64,000 bases of DNA from Chromatiales bacterium (GCA_016789845.1 JAEUQA010000083.1:1-64000); one strand, 5' to 3'. Shown: positions 1 to 7,849, numbered from the stretch's first letter. Numbers and translations are program-made. The notes: generated by a model not told the origin, from the letters alone.

Positions 1-70
1 CCGGGTCCCCATTCCGGCCCGCCCCGTCCCCGCTCCAAGCCCGGGGGCGCGTCGCGTGGGGCCGCGGGGC

Positions 71-90
71 GCGCCGCAAGGCGCTCCTAC
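71..90 (-). repeat. REP-like extragenic palindrome
   Basis: Read on the minus strand this is GTAG, then GA, then a hairpin with stem GCGCC, loop TTGC and stem GGCGC. A GTAG-type tetranucleotide followed by a short GC-rich palindrome is the known layout of REP sequences mobilised by RAYT transposases in Pseudomonas and Xanthomonas, where GTAGGAGC is a common head. It abuts the molybdoenzyme gene so closely that the TAG stop codon lies inside the GTAG head. I found no second convincing copy or RAYT gene in the window, so the assignment rests on one copy. Confidence 0.45.
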
Positions 91-2882
91 GAAGCCTTCA
101 CCTCGACGTAGCGCTCGAAGTCGCAGGTGAAGTCCTGGAACGTGGAGTTCGGCTCGAAGGCCAGCGCCCGGTAGGTGATGTGCCCGTAGCCGCTGACCAG
201 CGCGGTCGGCTTGATCAGGGCGGAGCTGGCGACCACCGCACTGAAGTTGTTCCTGCCACCCCGGAACAGCAGCGGGTCCCAGCCGTGGTACATGTAGACC
301 ATGCCGGGCTGCATGCTTGGCGTCACGTGGGCCATCGCGACGAAGGAGCCCATGGAGTTGAACACCCGGATCAGCTCGCCGTCGCTCACGCCGCGGGCCT
401 TTGCGTCCGCGGGGCTGACATAGATGTCCGGCTCGCCCCGGCGCAGGCTGAGCAGCAGCGCATCGTCGGCCCACATGGTGTGAATGCCGTGGCGCAGGTG
501 GCCCATCAGCATCTGCAGCGGGTAGCCGTCGAGCTTCAGCGGGTCCTTGTGGCCTGGCAGCTGTTCGTCCTCGTCGAGGAACCACTGGTGATCCACGTAG
601 AACTGCTGTCGGCCCGTGAGCGTCGGGTAGGGCTCCTTCAGTTCCACGCCCCGGAGCATCACCGAGCCGTAGGGTGCGTTCGTGCCATAGACAACCCGGT
701 CAGTGTCGCCATTGCGCATCAGACCCTTGCTGCGCATCTCGTCGAAGGACACCTTGGGCACGCCGGGGTCCATGTCGATGAGGAACTGGATGACGTCCTT
801 CGTGTCCTTCATCTGGCCACCCATCGTGAACAGGTCGTGGTAGCGGGTGAAGTCCCGCGGCACGGGCTGGCCGAAGAAGCTGTCCTGGATCGGCGCGATC
901 CCGCGCACCCTGGCGCGCTCCGAGATGGCGGCCGCGAGGCGGTTCAGCGCGTGCCAGTCATCCACGGCCTCGCCCAGGGGCGGCACGGCGGCGTCGAGGA
1001 CCTGCACATAGGGCGTGCGGGCCTCCAGCATGTAGTCCTGGCGCTCGTAGTGATGGGCGATGGGTAGGACGTAGTCGGAGTACAGGGCGGTGATGCCCAT
1101 GTCGGGCGCCATGGTGACGATGGTACCGAGCTTCCCGAAGGTGGTCTCCCGCCAGCGGCCGCCGCCGGACCGCCAGTTGGCGGTGTTGCTTCCCGCGAAG
1201 ATGCCCATCTTCCAGGGGGTTGCCGCGTAGTCCGGCCAGGCCCCGGACCGGGTGGACTCCTGGAAGTAGCGGTCCACCTTGTCCGCCACTGCCTTGCCGT
1301 AGATCTTCTCGTTCAGCCCCCTGCCGTCGGCGTGGGCGTAGTCCCAGCGCGCGAGGGTCGCGACCCGCAGCGTGGGCGGCACGCCGGCCAGCATGAAGGC
1401 GATCTGGCTGGCCGTGCTGCCCAGGTTCTCCAGCTGGAAGCCGCCCCCTGCCTTGCCCAGGTTGCCGGTGAGTGACAGCAGCAGCATGAAGGCCCGCTGG
1501 AGCAGGTCGCCCTGCAGCCACTTGCACATGCGGTAGCCGGTGAAGATCATCGCCGGCCGCGCCTTGCCGAAGATCCGCGCCACCTGCCGGATGTTGTCCG
1601 GGTGCACGCCGCAGATCGCCGAGGCCTTCTCCGGCGTGTAGTCCCTGGCCCGCTTCTTCACCAGCTCGAAGACCGTGGTGACCTTCACCCGGCCCTCGCG
1701 TGTCCTGACGGTCCACGTACCCTCCAGGGCGGGCCGCAATTCGCCAAGGGCCAGCGTGCCGGCCGGAATGACGGGGACCGGCGAACCCGGGGGCGGCGGC
1801 GGACCGCCCGTGCCCGGAGCCGGCACGGCCTTCCGGGACTTCTCGTCCCAGACGTAGAAGAGATTGTCGCGGGCCCCGTCGCCCGCCAGGAAGTCACTCT
1901 CCCGCAGGAACCTGCCGTTGTCCGCGCGAACGAGGAATGGCAGGTCCGTCTGCTCCCGGATGTAGTCCCGGTCGATGAGCCCGTCGGCCAGCAGCACCTG
2001 GACCATGCCCATGGCCAGGGCGATGTCGGTGCCGGGCCTGGGGTTCACCCACTTGCTGGCGTGCATGGCGCTCGGCGTGAACTCGGGTGAGATGGCGATC
2101 ACTTCCGTGCCGTTGTACTTCGCCTCCCAGAAGAAGTGGGCATCGGGGATGCGCGTAACGGCTGGATTGCAGAACCACACGAGGCAGCACTTCGACTTGT
2201 ACACCGCGGCCATGGTGTCGCCCAGCAGGGGCTCGCCGACGGTCATGTGCACGCCGGTGGGCAGGTCACCCACGCCCGCGAACGCCTCCGGCAGCTCGAT
2301 GCCGCTGACGGTCGCGAAGCGACCCAGCGCGGCGAATGACGCGCGCTTGAGCACCATCTGGGTCCCCAGGTCGAAACTGATCGACCGGGGCCCGAACTCC
2401 ACCGAGTAGTCGATGAAGCGGTCGGCGATCTCGGCGAGGGCCTGGTCCCAGGTCACCCGCTCCCACTTGCCTTCGCCGCGCTCGCCGACCCGCTTCATGG
2501 GGTACAGGATCCGCTGCCTGCCATACATGTACTTCGCGTGCCGGAGGCCCTTCTGGCAACCGCGGGGGCCGTAGTCGGGGGCGTCTTCCGAGCGGCCGTA
2601 CTCGCCCTGCTGCTCTTCCCGCCAGACGATGCCGTTCTTCACGTACACGTTGAAGGCACAGGTGCCGGTGCAGTTGGTGCCGTGGGTGCCGTGGGCCACC
2701 CGGTCCCAGGTCCACTTGCGGCGCATCAGGTCTTCCCAGGCGCCGTAGGGCGGCTGCGACCCGCCGGCGTCCGCGGCGGAAGCCGGCGCGTAGCGCAGGG
2801 TCAGTGAGACGGCGACGGCTCCGGAACCGGCCAGGAATCGACGACGGGAGGTAGCGCCGGCAACCGCGGGAAGATCAGGCAT
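87..2882 (-). CDS. Tat-exported molybdopterin oxidoreductase, NarG/ethylbenzene-dehydrogenase-like (type II DMSO reductase family)
   Basis: Large catalytic subunit of a DMSO-reductase-family molybdoenzyme, 931 residues. The N-terminus has a twin-arginine signal (SRRRFL at about 12-17, then a hydrophobic stretch and Ala-rich cleavage region), so the folded enzyme is probably exported to the periplasm. The segment HGTNCTGTC (His67, Cys71, Cys75) with Cys109 in GPRGCQKG matches the His-Cys3 [4Fe-4S] site of NarG and ethylbenzene dehydrogenase. Asp206 in GDLPTG sits where type II enzymes use Asp to ligate Mo. Family members hydroxylate or reduce nitrate, selenate, ethylbenzene, dimethyl sulfide or steroid side chains; the substrate here is unknown. 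It is the last gene of a five-gene operon, 3 bp after the DsbA-like gene. No Fe-S beta or heme gamma subunit is visible, though either could lie beyond the left edge. Confidence 0.85.
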   Translation of the reverse strand: MPDLPAVAGATSRRRFLAGSGAVAVSLTLRYAPASAADAGGSQPPYGAWEDLMRRKWTWDRVAHGTHGTNCTGTCAFNVYVKNGIVWREEQQGEYGRSEDAPDYGPRGCQKGLRHAKYMYGRQRILYPMKRVGERGEGKWERVTWDQALAEIADRFIDYSVEFGPRSISFDLGTQMVLKRASFAALGRFATVSGIELPEAFAGVGDLPTGVHMTVGEPLLGDTMAAVYKSKCCLVWFCNPAVTRIPDAHFFWEAKYNGTEVIAISPEFTPSAMHASKWVNPRPGTDIALAMGMVQVLLADGLIDRDYIREQTDLPFLVRADNGRFLRESDFLAGDGARDNLFYVWDEKSRKAVPAPGTGGPPPPPGSPVPVIPAGTLALGELRPALEGTWTVRTREGRVKVTTVFELVKKRARDYTPEKASAICGVHPDNIRQVARIFGKARPAMIFTGYRMCKWLQGDLLQRAFMLLLSLTGNLGKAGGGFQLENLGSTASQIAFMLAGVPPTLRVATLARWDYAHADGRGLNEKIYGKAVADKVDRYFQESTRSGAWPDYAATPWKMGIFAGSNTANWRSGGGRWRETTFGKLGTIVTMAPDMGITALYSDYVLPIAHHYERQDYMLEARTPYVQVLDAAVPPLGEAVDDWHALNRLAAAISERARVRGIAPIQDSFFGQPVPRDFTRYHDLFTMGGQMKDTKDVIQFLIDMDPGVPKVSFDEMRSKGLMRNGDTDRVVYGTNAPYGSVMLRGVELKEPYPTLTGRQQFYVDHQWFLDEDEQLPGHKDPLKLDGYPLQMLMGHLRHGIHTMWADDALLLSLRRGEPDIYVSPADAKARGVSDGELIRVFNSMGSFVAMAHVTPSMQPGMVYMYHGWDPLLFRGGRNNFSAVVASSALIKPTALVSGYGHITYRALAFEPNSTFQDFTCDFERYVEVKAS

Positions 2883-2885
2883 GTG

Positions 2886-3575
2886 TCAGGCTCCGTGTGC
2901 TCCGGGAAGGACCAGCCGCATGCCGCCGAGGCGGGCCAGGGCGGCCTCGACCAGCGGCAGGCGATCGTTGCCAAAATACAGGTCGCCACCCTCCTGGCCA
3001 CTGGCGACCAGGAAGGTCGGCGTGCCGAACCCGCCGCGCGCGACGAGTTCCGCTCCGTTCGCTTCGACCTGCAGGCGCGTGGCCTCGTCGCGAACGAGGG
3101 CCGCGAAGCGGACCCCGTCCAGGCCCGCGGTGGCCGCCAGCGCCTCCACGACAGCCAGGTCGCTGATGTCCCGATTATCCGCAAAGAGCGCCGCAAACAC
3201 AGCCGCCAGGTAGGCGGCAATGCCAGCGCCACCCGGCCCACCGAGCTCCGCGGCGGCAACCGCACCCCGCTGGGCCCATTCGGGCCGGATGGGCCAGGGC
3301 TTCGGCCGCCGCAACGTGAGCCCGCAGTAACGCGCCCAGTCCGCCAGGTCCTTTGCCTGGTATCGGGCCCGGACGGCCACGGGGTCCGTGCGGTCGGCGG
3401 GGAAAGCCGGATTGGCAGCGTGCAGGACGTCGTCCACCAGGACGGGCCGGTAGATCACGCGGGCGCCGGTGCGGATCGCCGCCTCGCGGACCCGCTCCAG
3501 CGCCAGGTAACTCCACGGGCACGAGGCATCGAAGTAGAACTCGACGGCCGGCTTGTCCCCGGTGTTCGTCACCAT
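2886..3575 (-). CDS. DsbA/GST-kappa superfamily protein, 2-hydroxychromene-2-carboxylate isomerase-like
   Basis: A 229-residue thioredoxin-fold protein of the DsbA/HCCA-isomerase superfamily. The first strand and helix read VEFYFDASCPWSYLALERV, with C19-P20-W21-S22 at the active-site position, and the cis-proline loop is GGFGTPTFLV near residue 185. FrnE-type oxidoreductases have CPWC here, and HCCA isomerases have SPYS-like sequences with a catalytic Ser. This protein is intermediate and keeps only one Cys, so it is unlikely to be a dithiol oxidase. HCCA isomerases act on aromatic ring-cleavage intermediates using glutathione, which would suit the catabolic context. No signal peptide is visible. 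The gene lies 6 bp after the acyl-CoA synthetase gene and 3 bp before the molybdoenzyme gene. Confidence 0.75.
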   Translation of the reverse strand: MVTNTGDKPAVEFYFDASCPWSYLALERVREAAIRTGARVIYRPVLVDDVLHAANPAFPADRTDPVAVRARYQAKDLADWARYCGLTLRRPKPWPIRPEWAQRGAVAAAELGGPGGAGIAAYLAAVFAALFADNRDISDLAVVEALAATAGLDGVRFAALVRDEATRLQVEANGAELVARGGFGTPTFLVASGQEGGDLYFGNDRLPLVEAALARLGGMRLVLPGAHGA

Positions 3576-3581
3576 GCCCGT

Positions 3582-5129
3582 TCAGTTCCGGGCCCGGAGC
3601 GCGGTCTTCAGCACCTTGCCGTTGGCATTGCGCGGAATCTGCCCGATGAATTCCACCTGCTTCGGCAGCTTCATCCTGGCGATCCGGGACGCGAGGAACG
3701 CCAGGAGTTCGTCGGCGCCCACATCCGCGCCCGCACGGGGGACGACGAAGGCCTTCAGCGCCTCGCCCCACTTCTCGTCCGGGATGCCGATGACGGCGGC
3801 CTCGACCACACCGGGGTGCTGGACGATGACCTCCTCCACTTCCCGCGGATAGATATTGACGCCGCCGGAGATCACCATGTCCTTCAGGCGATCCACGATG
3901 TACAGGTAGCCCTCCCCGTCCCGGCGTGCCAGGTCGCCGACGGTGACCCAGCCATCCCGGAACGACTCGGCCGTTTCCTGCGGTCGTCCCCAGTAGCCGT
4001 TGAAGAGGTAGGGGCTTCTCGAGAACAGCTCGCCCACCTCGTCGGGGCCGCACAGGGTGCCGTCCTGCCGCCGCACCTCGACCTCCGTGCAGGGGAACGG
4101 CTGGCCCACGCACTGCAGTTTCCGCAACTGGTCGGGCGGCCGGAGGTTGGCGACGATCCCGGCCTCGGTGGAGCCGTAGGTTTCGTGGAGCAGCCCCGGC
4201 CCGAAGTGGGCGACGAGGCGCTCCTTCATGGCCTGGGGCAGGGCCGCCGCGTTGGAAATCACTGCCTTCAGCGGCGCATTCCGGCTGCCGGCCAATGCCG
4301 GCGCGCTCGCGGCGAGCAGTGCGTGGAAGTGCGTGGGCACCCCGAAGAAGCCCGTGATGTGCTGGCCGCCGAGCCGTTCCAGCACTTCCTCCGGGTCGAA
4401 CCTGTCCATGATCTCCGCGTAGCCGCCAAAGAAGACCGGCGCCAGCGAGAAGATCATTCCGGCCCCGTGGCACATGGGGGCAATCGCCAGGAAGCGGTCG
4501 TCGGGCGCGTAGCAGCCGTATTCCACCGCCATGCCGAAGAGCGTCAGGATCCGCGAGCGGTGTGGCACGAGCACGCCCTTGGGCTTCCCCGTGGTCCCGG
4601 ACGTGTAGGGAATGGTGAAGGCATCCCACTCGCGGACCAGGGGCACCTGGCTGGCCGGCGTGGCCCTTGCCAGCCAGGCCTCCAGCTCGGGGCCGATGGC
4701 GATGATCAGCGGCTTCGCTGCCAGGGCGGCGTCCCGCAGGGCCGTCGCGGACTCGGGGTCGGCAAAGATCACGCGCGCCTCGGCGTCGTCGCAGATGGCC
4801 ACGATTTCCGGCAGCGACAGGCGGGGATTGACCGTCGCCAGGGCCACGCCGGCCTGGGAAGCTCCGAGCACGATCTCCAGGTACTCGATCGAGTTCTTGC
4901 CGACGATGGCGCCGTGCTGCCCCGGCCGCAGGCCGAGGCCTGCGGCGAGGCCGGCGGTGACCCGGTCGATGCGCTCCAGCAGTTCGCGGTAGGTGCGGGT
5001 GCGATCCCGGTGCCGGCACGCAAGCTTGTCCGGCGCGCGATGCATGGCCGCCCGGATCCCGCCCGCCAGCGACAGGTGCTGGAACGTCGGCGGCGGGGCC
5101 AGCGGTGATGCCGTCGGGCCAGGAGTCAT
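3582..5129 (-). CDS. Acyl-CoA synthetase (AMP-forming)
   Basis: A class I adenylate-forming enzyme of 515 residues that activates a carboxylic acid with ATP and CoA through an acyl-adenylate. Visible motifs, in order, are the P-loop YTSGTTGKPKGVLVPH, the A5 motif YGSTEAG, the hinge region GYLYIVDRLKDMVISGG and the C-terminal catalytic Lys in PRNANGKVLKTALR. The substrate is not readable; fatty, aromatic and steroid acids are all possible. The frame stays open for about 250 bases upstream, but that part overlaps the amidohydrolase and has no family similarity. I chose the ATG that gives MTPGPTASP, 11 bp after the amidohydrolase stop, with a GA- and G-rich stretch before it. It is likely translated from the same operon mRNA. 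Confidence 0.9.
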   Translation of the reverse strand: MTPGPTASPLAPPPTFQHLSLAGGIRAAMHRAPDKLACRHRDRTRTYRELLERIDRVTAGLAAGLGLRPGQHGAIVGKNSIEYLEIVLGASQAGVALATVNPRLSLPEIVAICDDAEARVIFADPESATALRDAALAAKPLIIAIGPELEAWLARATPASQVPLVREWDAFTIPYTSGTTGKPKGVLVPHRSRILTLFGMAVEYGCYAPDDRFLAIAPMCHGAGMIFSLAPVFFGGYAEIMDRFDPEEVLERLGGQHITGFFGVPTHFHALLAASAPALAGSRNAPLKAVISNAAALPQAMKERLVAHFGPGLLHETYGSTEAGIVANLRPPDQLRKLQCVGQPFPCTEVEVRRQDGTLCGPDEVGELFSRSPYLFNGYWGRPQETAESFRDGWVTVGDLARRDGEGYLYIVDRLKDMVISGGVNIYPREVEEVIVQHPGVVEAAVIGIPDEKWGEALKAFVVPRAGADVGADELLAFLASRIARMKLPKQVEFIGQIPRNANGKVLKTALRARN

Positions 5130-5140
5130 GGCGACCCCGC

Positions 5141-6001
5141 TCAGGCAGGCAACCTGAAAACGCGGAGCGCGTTGTCGCGCATCAGCAGGCGCTTCGACTC
5201 GGGGCGCAGGTTGAGGTCGTCGATCTCGCGCACCGCCCGCTCCGGATCGATCACCGGCCAGTCGGTGCCGAACAGCACCTTCTCCCGGCCGAAGGTGTTG
5301 GCGTAGTGGACGAAGGCCTCGGGCCAGTGCTTCGGCGCGTAGGCGTCGCCGGCCGTGTAGACGTTCTCGTGCTTCCAGCACATGGAGATCATCTCGTCGG
5401 TCCAGGGCACGCCGATGTGGATGCCGATGAGGCGCAATTCCGGAAAGTCGATCGCTACCTGGTCCAGGCAGATCGGGCGGCCGACGGATGGGAGACGGCG
5501 CTCACGGGAATAAACGAGGTTGTGGCCGACCTGCAGCATGATGGGCACGTCCAGCTCGCAGCACTTGGCGTAGTACGGGTAGTACTTGGCGTGGTCCGGC
5601 GCGAGCCCGCACCAGTGGGGATAGAGGTGGGCGCCGACGAAGCCGTAGTCCCTCACCGCCCGCTCCAGGTCCCGGAGGCCCTGCATGCCCCGGAAGGGAT
5701 CGATGCCGGCAAGCCCGGAGAACCGCGCCGGGTGTTCCTGGCAGACATCGCGAACGTACTCGTAGGGCAGCTCGAAGCCGCCCTTGACGTTGATGTCGCC
5801 CGCCCGGACGGCGATCAGCAGCGACCGCTCGATGCCCGCCCGGTCCATCCGCTGCAGGTAGTCCTCGACGGTGACGCCACCCCGGATCTCGGGCGGCATC
5901 CGCACCTGGGCCTTGAAGGCGTCGTCCAGCCCTGTCTGGCCGTTGGCTACCGCCTCGGGCGTGAACAGGTTGCAGACGATGTCGATCGCGCCATTGCTCA
6001 C
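5141..6001 (-). CDS. Amidohydrolase-2-like TIM-barrel protein lacking the N-terminal HxH motif
   Basis: A 286-residue protein of the amidohydrolase_2 (PF04909) type, a family of metal-dependent hydrolases and non-oxidative decarboxylases such as ACMSD. Later metal or catalytic positions look normal: His160 in MLQVGH, His195 in IGIHIGVPW and Asp247 in FGTDWP. The usual first-strand DxHxH motif reads D7-I-V9-C-N11, so both ligand histidines are replaced. Activity may therefore be metal-independent, use a different metal set or be changed. I chose the GTG start because it forms a GTGA overlap with the stop codon of the upstream bicupin gene; an in-frame ATG lies 18 bases further upstream. It is the second gene of the catabolic operon. 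Confidence 0.75.
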   Translation of the reverse strand: MSNGAIDIVCNLFTPEAVANGQTGLDDAFKAQVRMPPEIRGGVTVEDYLQRMDRAGIERSLLIAVRAGDINVKGGFELPYEYVRDVCQEHPARFSGLAGIDPFRGMQGLRDLERAVRDYGFVGAHLYPHWCGLAPDHAKYYPYYAKCCELDVPIMLQVGHNLVYSRERRLPSVGRPICLDQVAIDFPELRLIGIHIGVPWTDEMISMCWKHENVYTAGDAYAPKHWPEAFVHYANTFGREKVLFGTDWPVIDPERAVREIDDLNLRPESKRLLMRDNALRVFRLPA

Positions 6002-6903
6002 CAGCCGTCCTTGTCCCACTCGCCCGTGGTCCGCGACCGGACCGGGATGCCCGCGATCACGGGACCCTGCGTCCTGGGGTCGTAGTTGAGCGGCGTGCCC
6101 TCCACCGTCACCTTCTCGTTGATGGTGATCCAGTTGATGATGGAGCCGTCCATGCGGAAGATGCCGGTGAAGCCCTTCTCCGCCCCCGAGATGAAGTGAC
6201 CGTGCTTGACGCGGGCGGGCCGGAAGAAATAGGTGCCCGCATCCAGCCGCCCGAAGTTGTAGTCCAGGTGGCCGTCGATGGTGTAGGCCTCCTCGAAGAC
6301 CGGGTGATGCACCATCCGGTCATCGGACCATCCCGGGGGGGCCCAGCACAGCATGGTGACGAAGCCCTTCTGCGGGTCGTCCTTCGGCGCCGGGTCGTTG
6401 TAGAGGAGCTTCAGCTTCAGGAACCGCTGCTGGTCGCCCTCGTAGATGTTGGGCATCCACTCCATGCGGGTCGTGTCGACGACGGTCAGCTCGCCGCGTT
6501 CGCTGGAGGCCGTGTTGAGGCCCCGGGGAATGAAGCCCGCGCGATCCTTGCCGGACACGCTGAAGCCCCAGTCCTGGAGCTCCCGGAACAGGAGCACCTC
6601 GGTGCCCGCCTTCACGGCCATGGCCGGCACGCGCAGGCCCGCGGGCGCGCGGAAGTAGGCGCCCTTCCCGAGGCGCCGGCTGCCGAACTGGACTTCGCCG
6701 GACAGGACGTACCACTCGGTATCGGCGTGGTGGTAGCCGGCCGGCCGGTGCCAGGCGGAGTCGAAGACGAGCCTGGTCGAACCGGCGCCGTTCTCCTCGT
6801 CGTAGGACAGGTTACGCTGCCGGGCCTTGCCCTCGCCGCGCGGCAGTTCCGCGGCGTGCCAGCACAGGTCGGCTTCCTGAATGAGTTCCACGTGGGGTCG
6901 CAC
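5998..6903 (-). CDS. Bicupin (two cupin domains), first gene of the catabolic operon
   Basis: A 301-residue protein with two cupin-like halves. The first has a metal-binding-like YHHADTEWYVLSGEVQFG near residues 60-77; the second has VHHPVFEEAYTIDGHLDYNFG with a similar His-x-Glu layout. This resembles uncharacterised ChrR/DUF4437-like cupins, and bicupins include dioxygenases, isomerases and decarboxylases. Function is not assigned. I chose the GTG start because AAGGAG lies six bases upstream; an ATG 90 bases earlier would add a poorly justified hydrophobic N-terminus. The stop overlaps the amidohydrolase start by four bases. Being first in the operon, it lies next to the divergent intergenic region that should carry the promoter. 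Confidence 0.7.
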   Translation of the reverse strand: MRPHVELIQEADLCWHAAELPRGEGKARQRNLSYDEENGAGSTRLVFDSAWHRPAGYHHADTEWYVLSGEVQFGSRRLGKGAYFRAPAGLRVPAMAVKAGTEVLLFRELQDWGFSVSGKDRAGFIPRGLNTASSERGELTVVDTTRMEWMPNIYEGDQQRFLKLKLLYNDPAPKDDPQKGFVTMLCWAPPGWSDDRMVHHPVFEEAYTIDGHLDYNFGRLDAGTYFFRPARVKHGHFISGAEKGFTGIFRMDGSIINWITINEKVTVEGTPLNYDPRTQGPVIAGIPVRSRTTGEWDKDGW

Positions 6904-6989
6904 ACCGTTCTCCTTGTCGGCTGGGGCCACGGCAGGTGCACCGGGCCACAGGCTGATGATGCGGATGAGAATACCAAGGATCGAATGGC

Positions 6990-7003
6990 CCACCTACAGG
7001 TGG
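6990..7003. promoter_or_regulatory. Palindrome between divergent transcription units (possible operator)
   Basis: A perfect 6-2-6 inverted repeat, CCACCTACAGGTGG, lies in the 174-bp gap between the bicupin operon and the plus-strand membrane-protein gene. A dyad in this position could be a repressor or activator site controlling both units. The match is short and no regulator gene is visible nearby, so this is a candidate only. Confidence 0.35.
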
Positions 7004-7013
7004 ACAAGCCGCC

Positions 7014-7043
7014 TTGCGGTCACCACCGCCATTCGCGTTAAAG
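7014..7043 (+). promoter_or_regulatory. Possible sigma-70-type promoter for the 7078 membrane-protein gene
   Basis: TTGCGG at 7014-7019 and TTAAAG at 7038-7043 are separated by 18 bp. The -10 is imperfect. Transcription from here would give a leader of about 28 bases containing the purine-rich ribosome-binding stretch GGGGGAGAA before the ATG. Confidence 0.35.
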
Positions 7044-7077
7044 TCATGGCCGGCCTGTTCCGGGGGAGAAGTCCACG

Positions 7078-7752
7078 ATGACCGCCTACGAAGTCTGGAA
7101 GTACGCCCACCTCCTGATGTTCGTCTTCTGGGTCGGCACCGACATGGGGGTATTCCTGGCGGCGCGCCGGTCCACCGATGCCAGCCTGAGCTTCATGACC
7201 CGGGTCACGCTGCTCCACATGGCGCTGCGGATCGAACTGCTGCCCCGCACGATGTGGAAAGCTGCCCTGCCCCTCGGGGTCATGCTGTCCCGGGACCTGG
7301 GTTACCTGCCCATTTCCGATGGGGCGGTGGCCCTCGTCTGGGCCTTCAGCATCGTCTGGTGGGCCATCAGCATGGGGGGTGCCTACTGGTACGACAAGCC
7401 GGTGGGCCACCGGCTGGCACGCGTCACGAACTGGCTAACCGGCCTCGTTGGCGTCACGCTGATCCTGCTGTGCCTGTCCTCCTGGCTGGGCTCCGGGCCT
7501 TTCGTGCAGGATGTGCCCTGGCTGCACCTCAAGGTCGCCCTCTACGGGGTCATCAACCTCATGGTGATATGGATGATCGTGGCCTTCGACCCCATCGGCG
7601 CCGCCTTCGGGCGCCTGGCGGTCGAGGGCTCCAAACCGGAGATCGAGGCCATCATCAGCGGCACGATGGAGCGCTCGACCATCATCATCTGGTCCACCTA
7701 CGCGCTGATCGTCATCGTCGGCTTCATCGGCACCACCAGGCTGCTCGGCTGA
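7078..7752 (+). CDS. Multi-pass inner-membrane protein of unknown function
   Basis: A 224-residue, strongly hydrophobic protein with about six predicted membrane spans (roughly residues 5-25, 60-80, 85-107, 118-140, 147-175 and 200-222). The first span contains HLLMFVFWVGTDMG, a His- and Gly-containing helix reminiscent of CopD or HemJ-like membrane proteins, and further His residues occur near spans 2 and 5. Heme or metal binding is a guess. The ATG follows a purine-rich GGGGGAGAA by about nine bases. The gene is divergent from the catabolic operon and convergent with the TonB-dependent receptor, sharing its terminator. I do not recognise a named family. Confidence 0.6.
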   Translation: MTAYEVWKYAHLLMFVFWVGTDMGVFLAARRSTDASLSFMTRVTLLHMALRIELLPRTMWKAALPLGVMLSRDLGYLPISDGAVALVWAFSIVWWAISMGGAYWYDKPVGHRLARVTNWLTGLVGVTLILLCLSSWLGSGPFVQDVPWLHLKVALYGVINLMVIWMIVAFDPIGAAFGRLAVEGSKPEIEAIISGTMERSTIIIWSTYALIVIVGFIGTTRLLG

Positions 7753-7786
7753 CCGGTCGGCGCGGCCCGAGCCACCCAAAGAAGAA

Positions 7787-7816
7787 CGCCCCGGAGAACC
7801 CTGGTTCTCCGGGGCG
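7787..7816. terminator. Bidirectional intrinsic terminator
   Basis: A 13-bp perfect stem (CGCCCCGGAGAAC with GTTCTCCGGGGCG) and a four-base loop, CCTG, lie between converging genes. Downstream on the plus strand is TCGTTTCG. On the minus strand the exit sequence is TTCTTCTTTGGG, which is the more T-rich side. It probably ends both the membrane-protein and the receptor transcripts. Confidence 0.8.
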
Positions 7817-7849
7817 TCGTTTCGCGGCCAGCGCGGCCGGGGCGCTGGC

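Noticed and set aside
1..70. A short minus-strand start (ATG at 12-10) as the next gene of the catabolic operon
   Set aside because: Only four codons are inside the window, so neither a gene nor a product can be supported.
2883..5108. A 741-codon open frame on the plus strand
   Set aside because: It is antisense to the acyl-CoA synthetase and DsbA-like genes and its translation is rich in Arg, Gly, His and Val with no family pattern. Long antisense frames are expected at this GC content.
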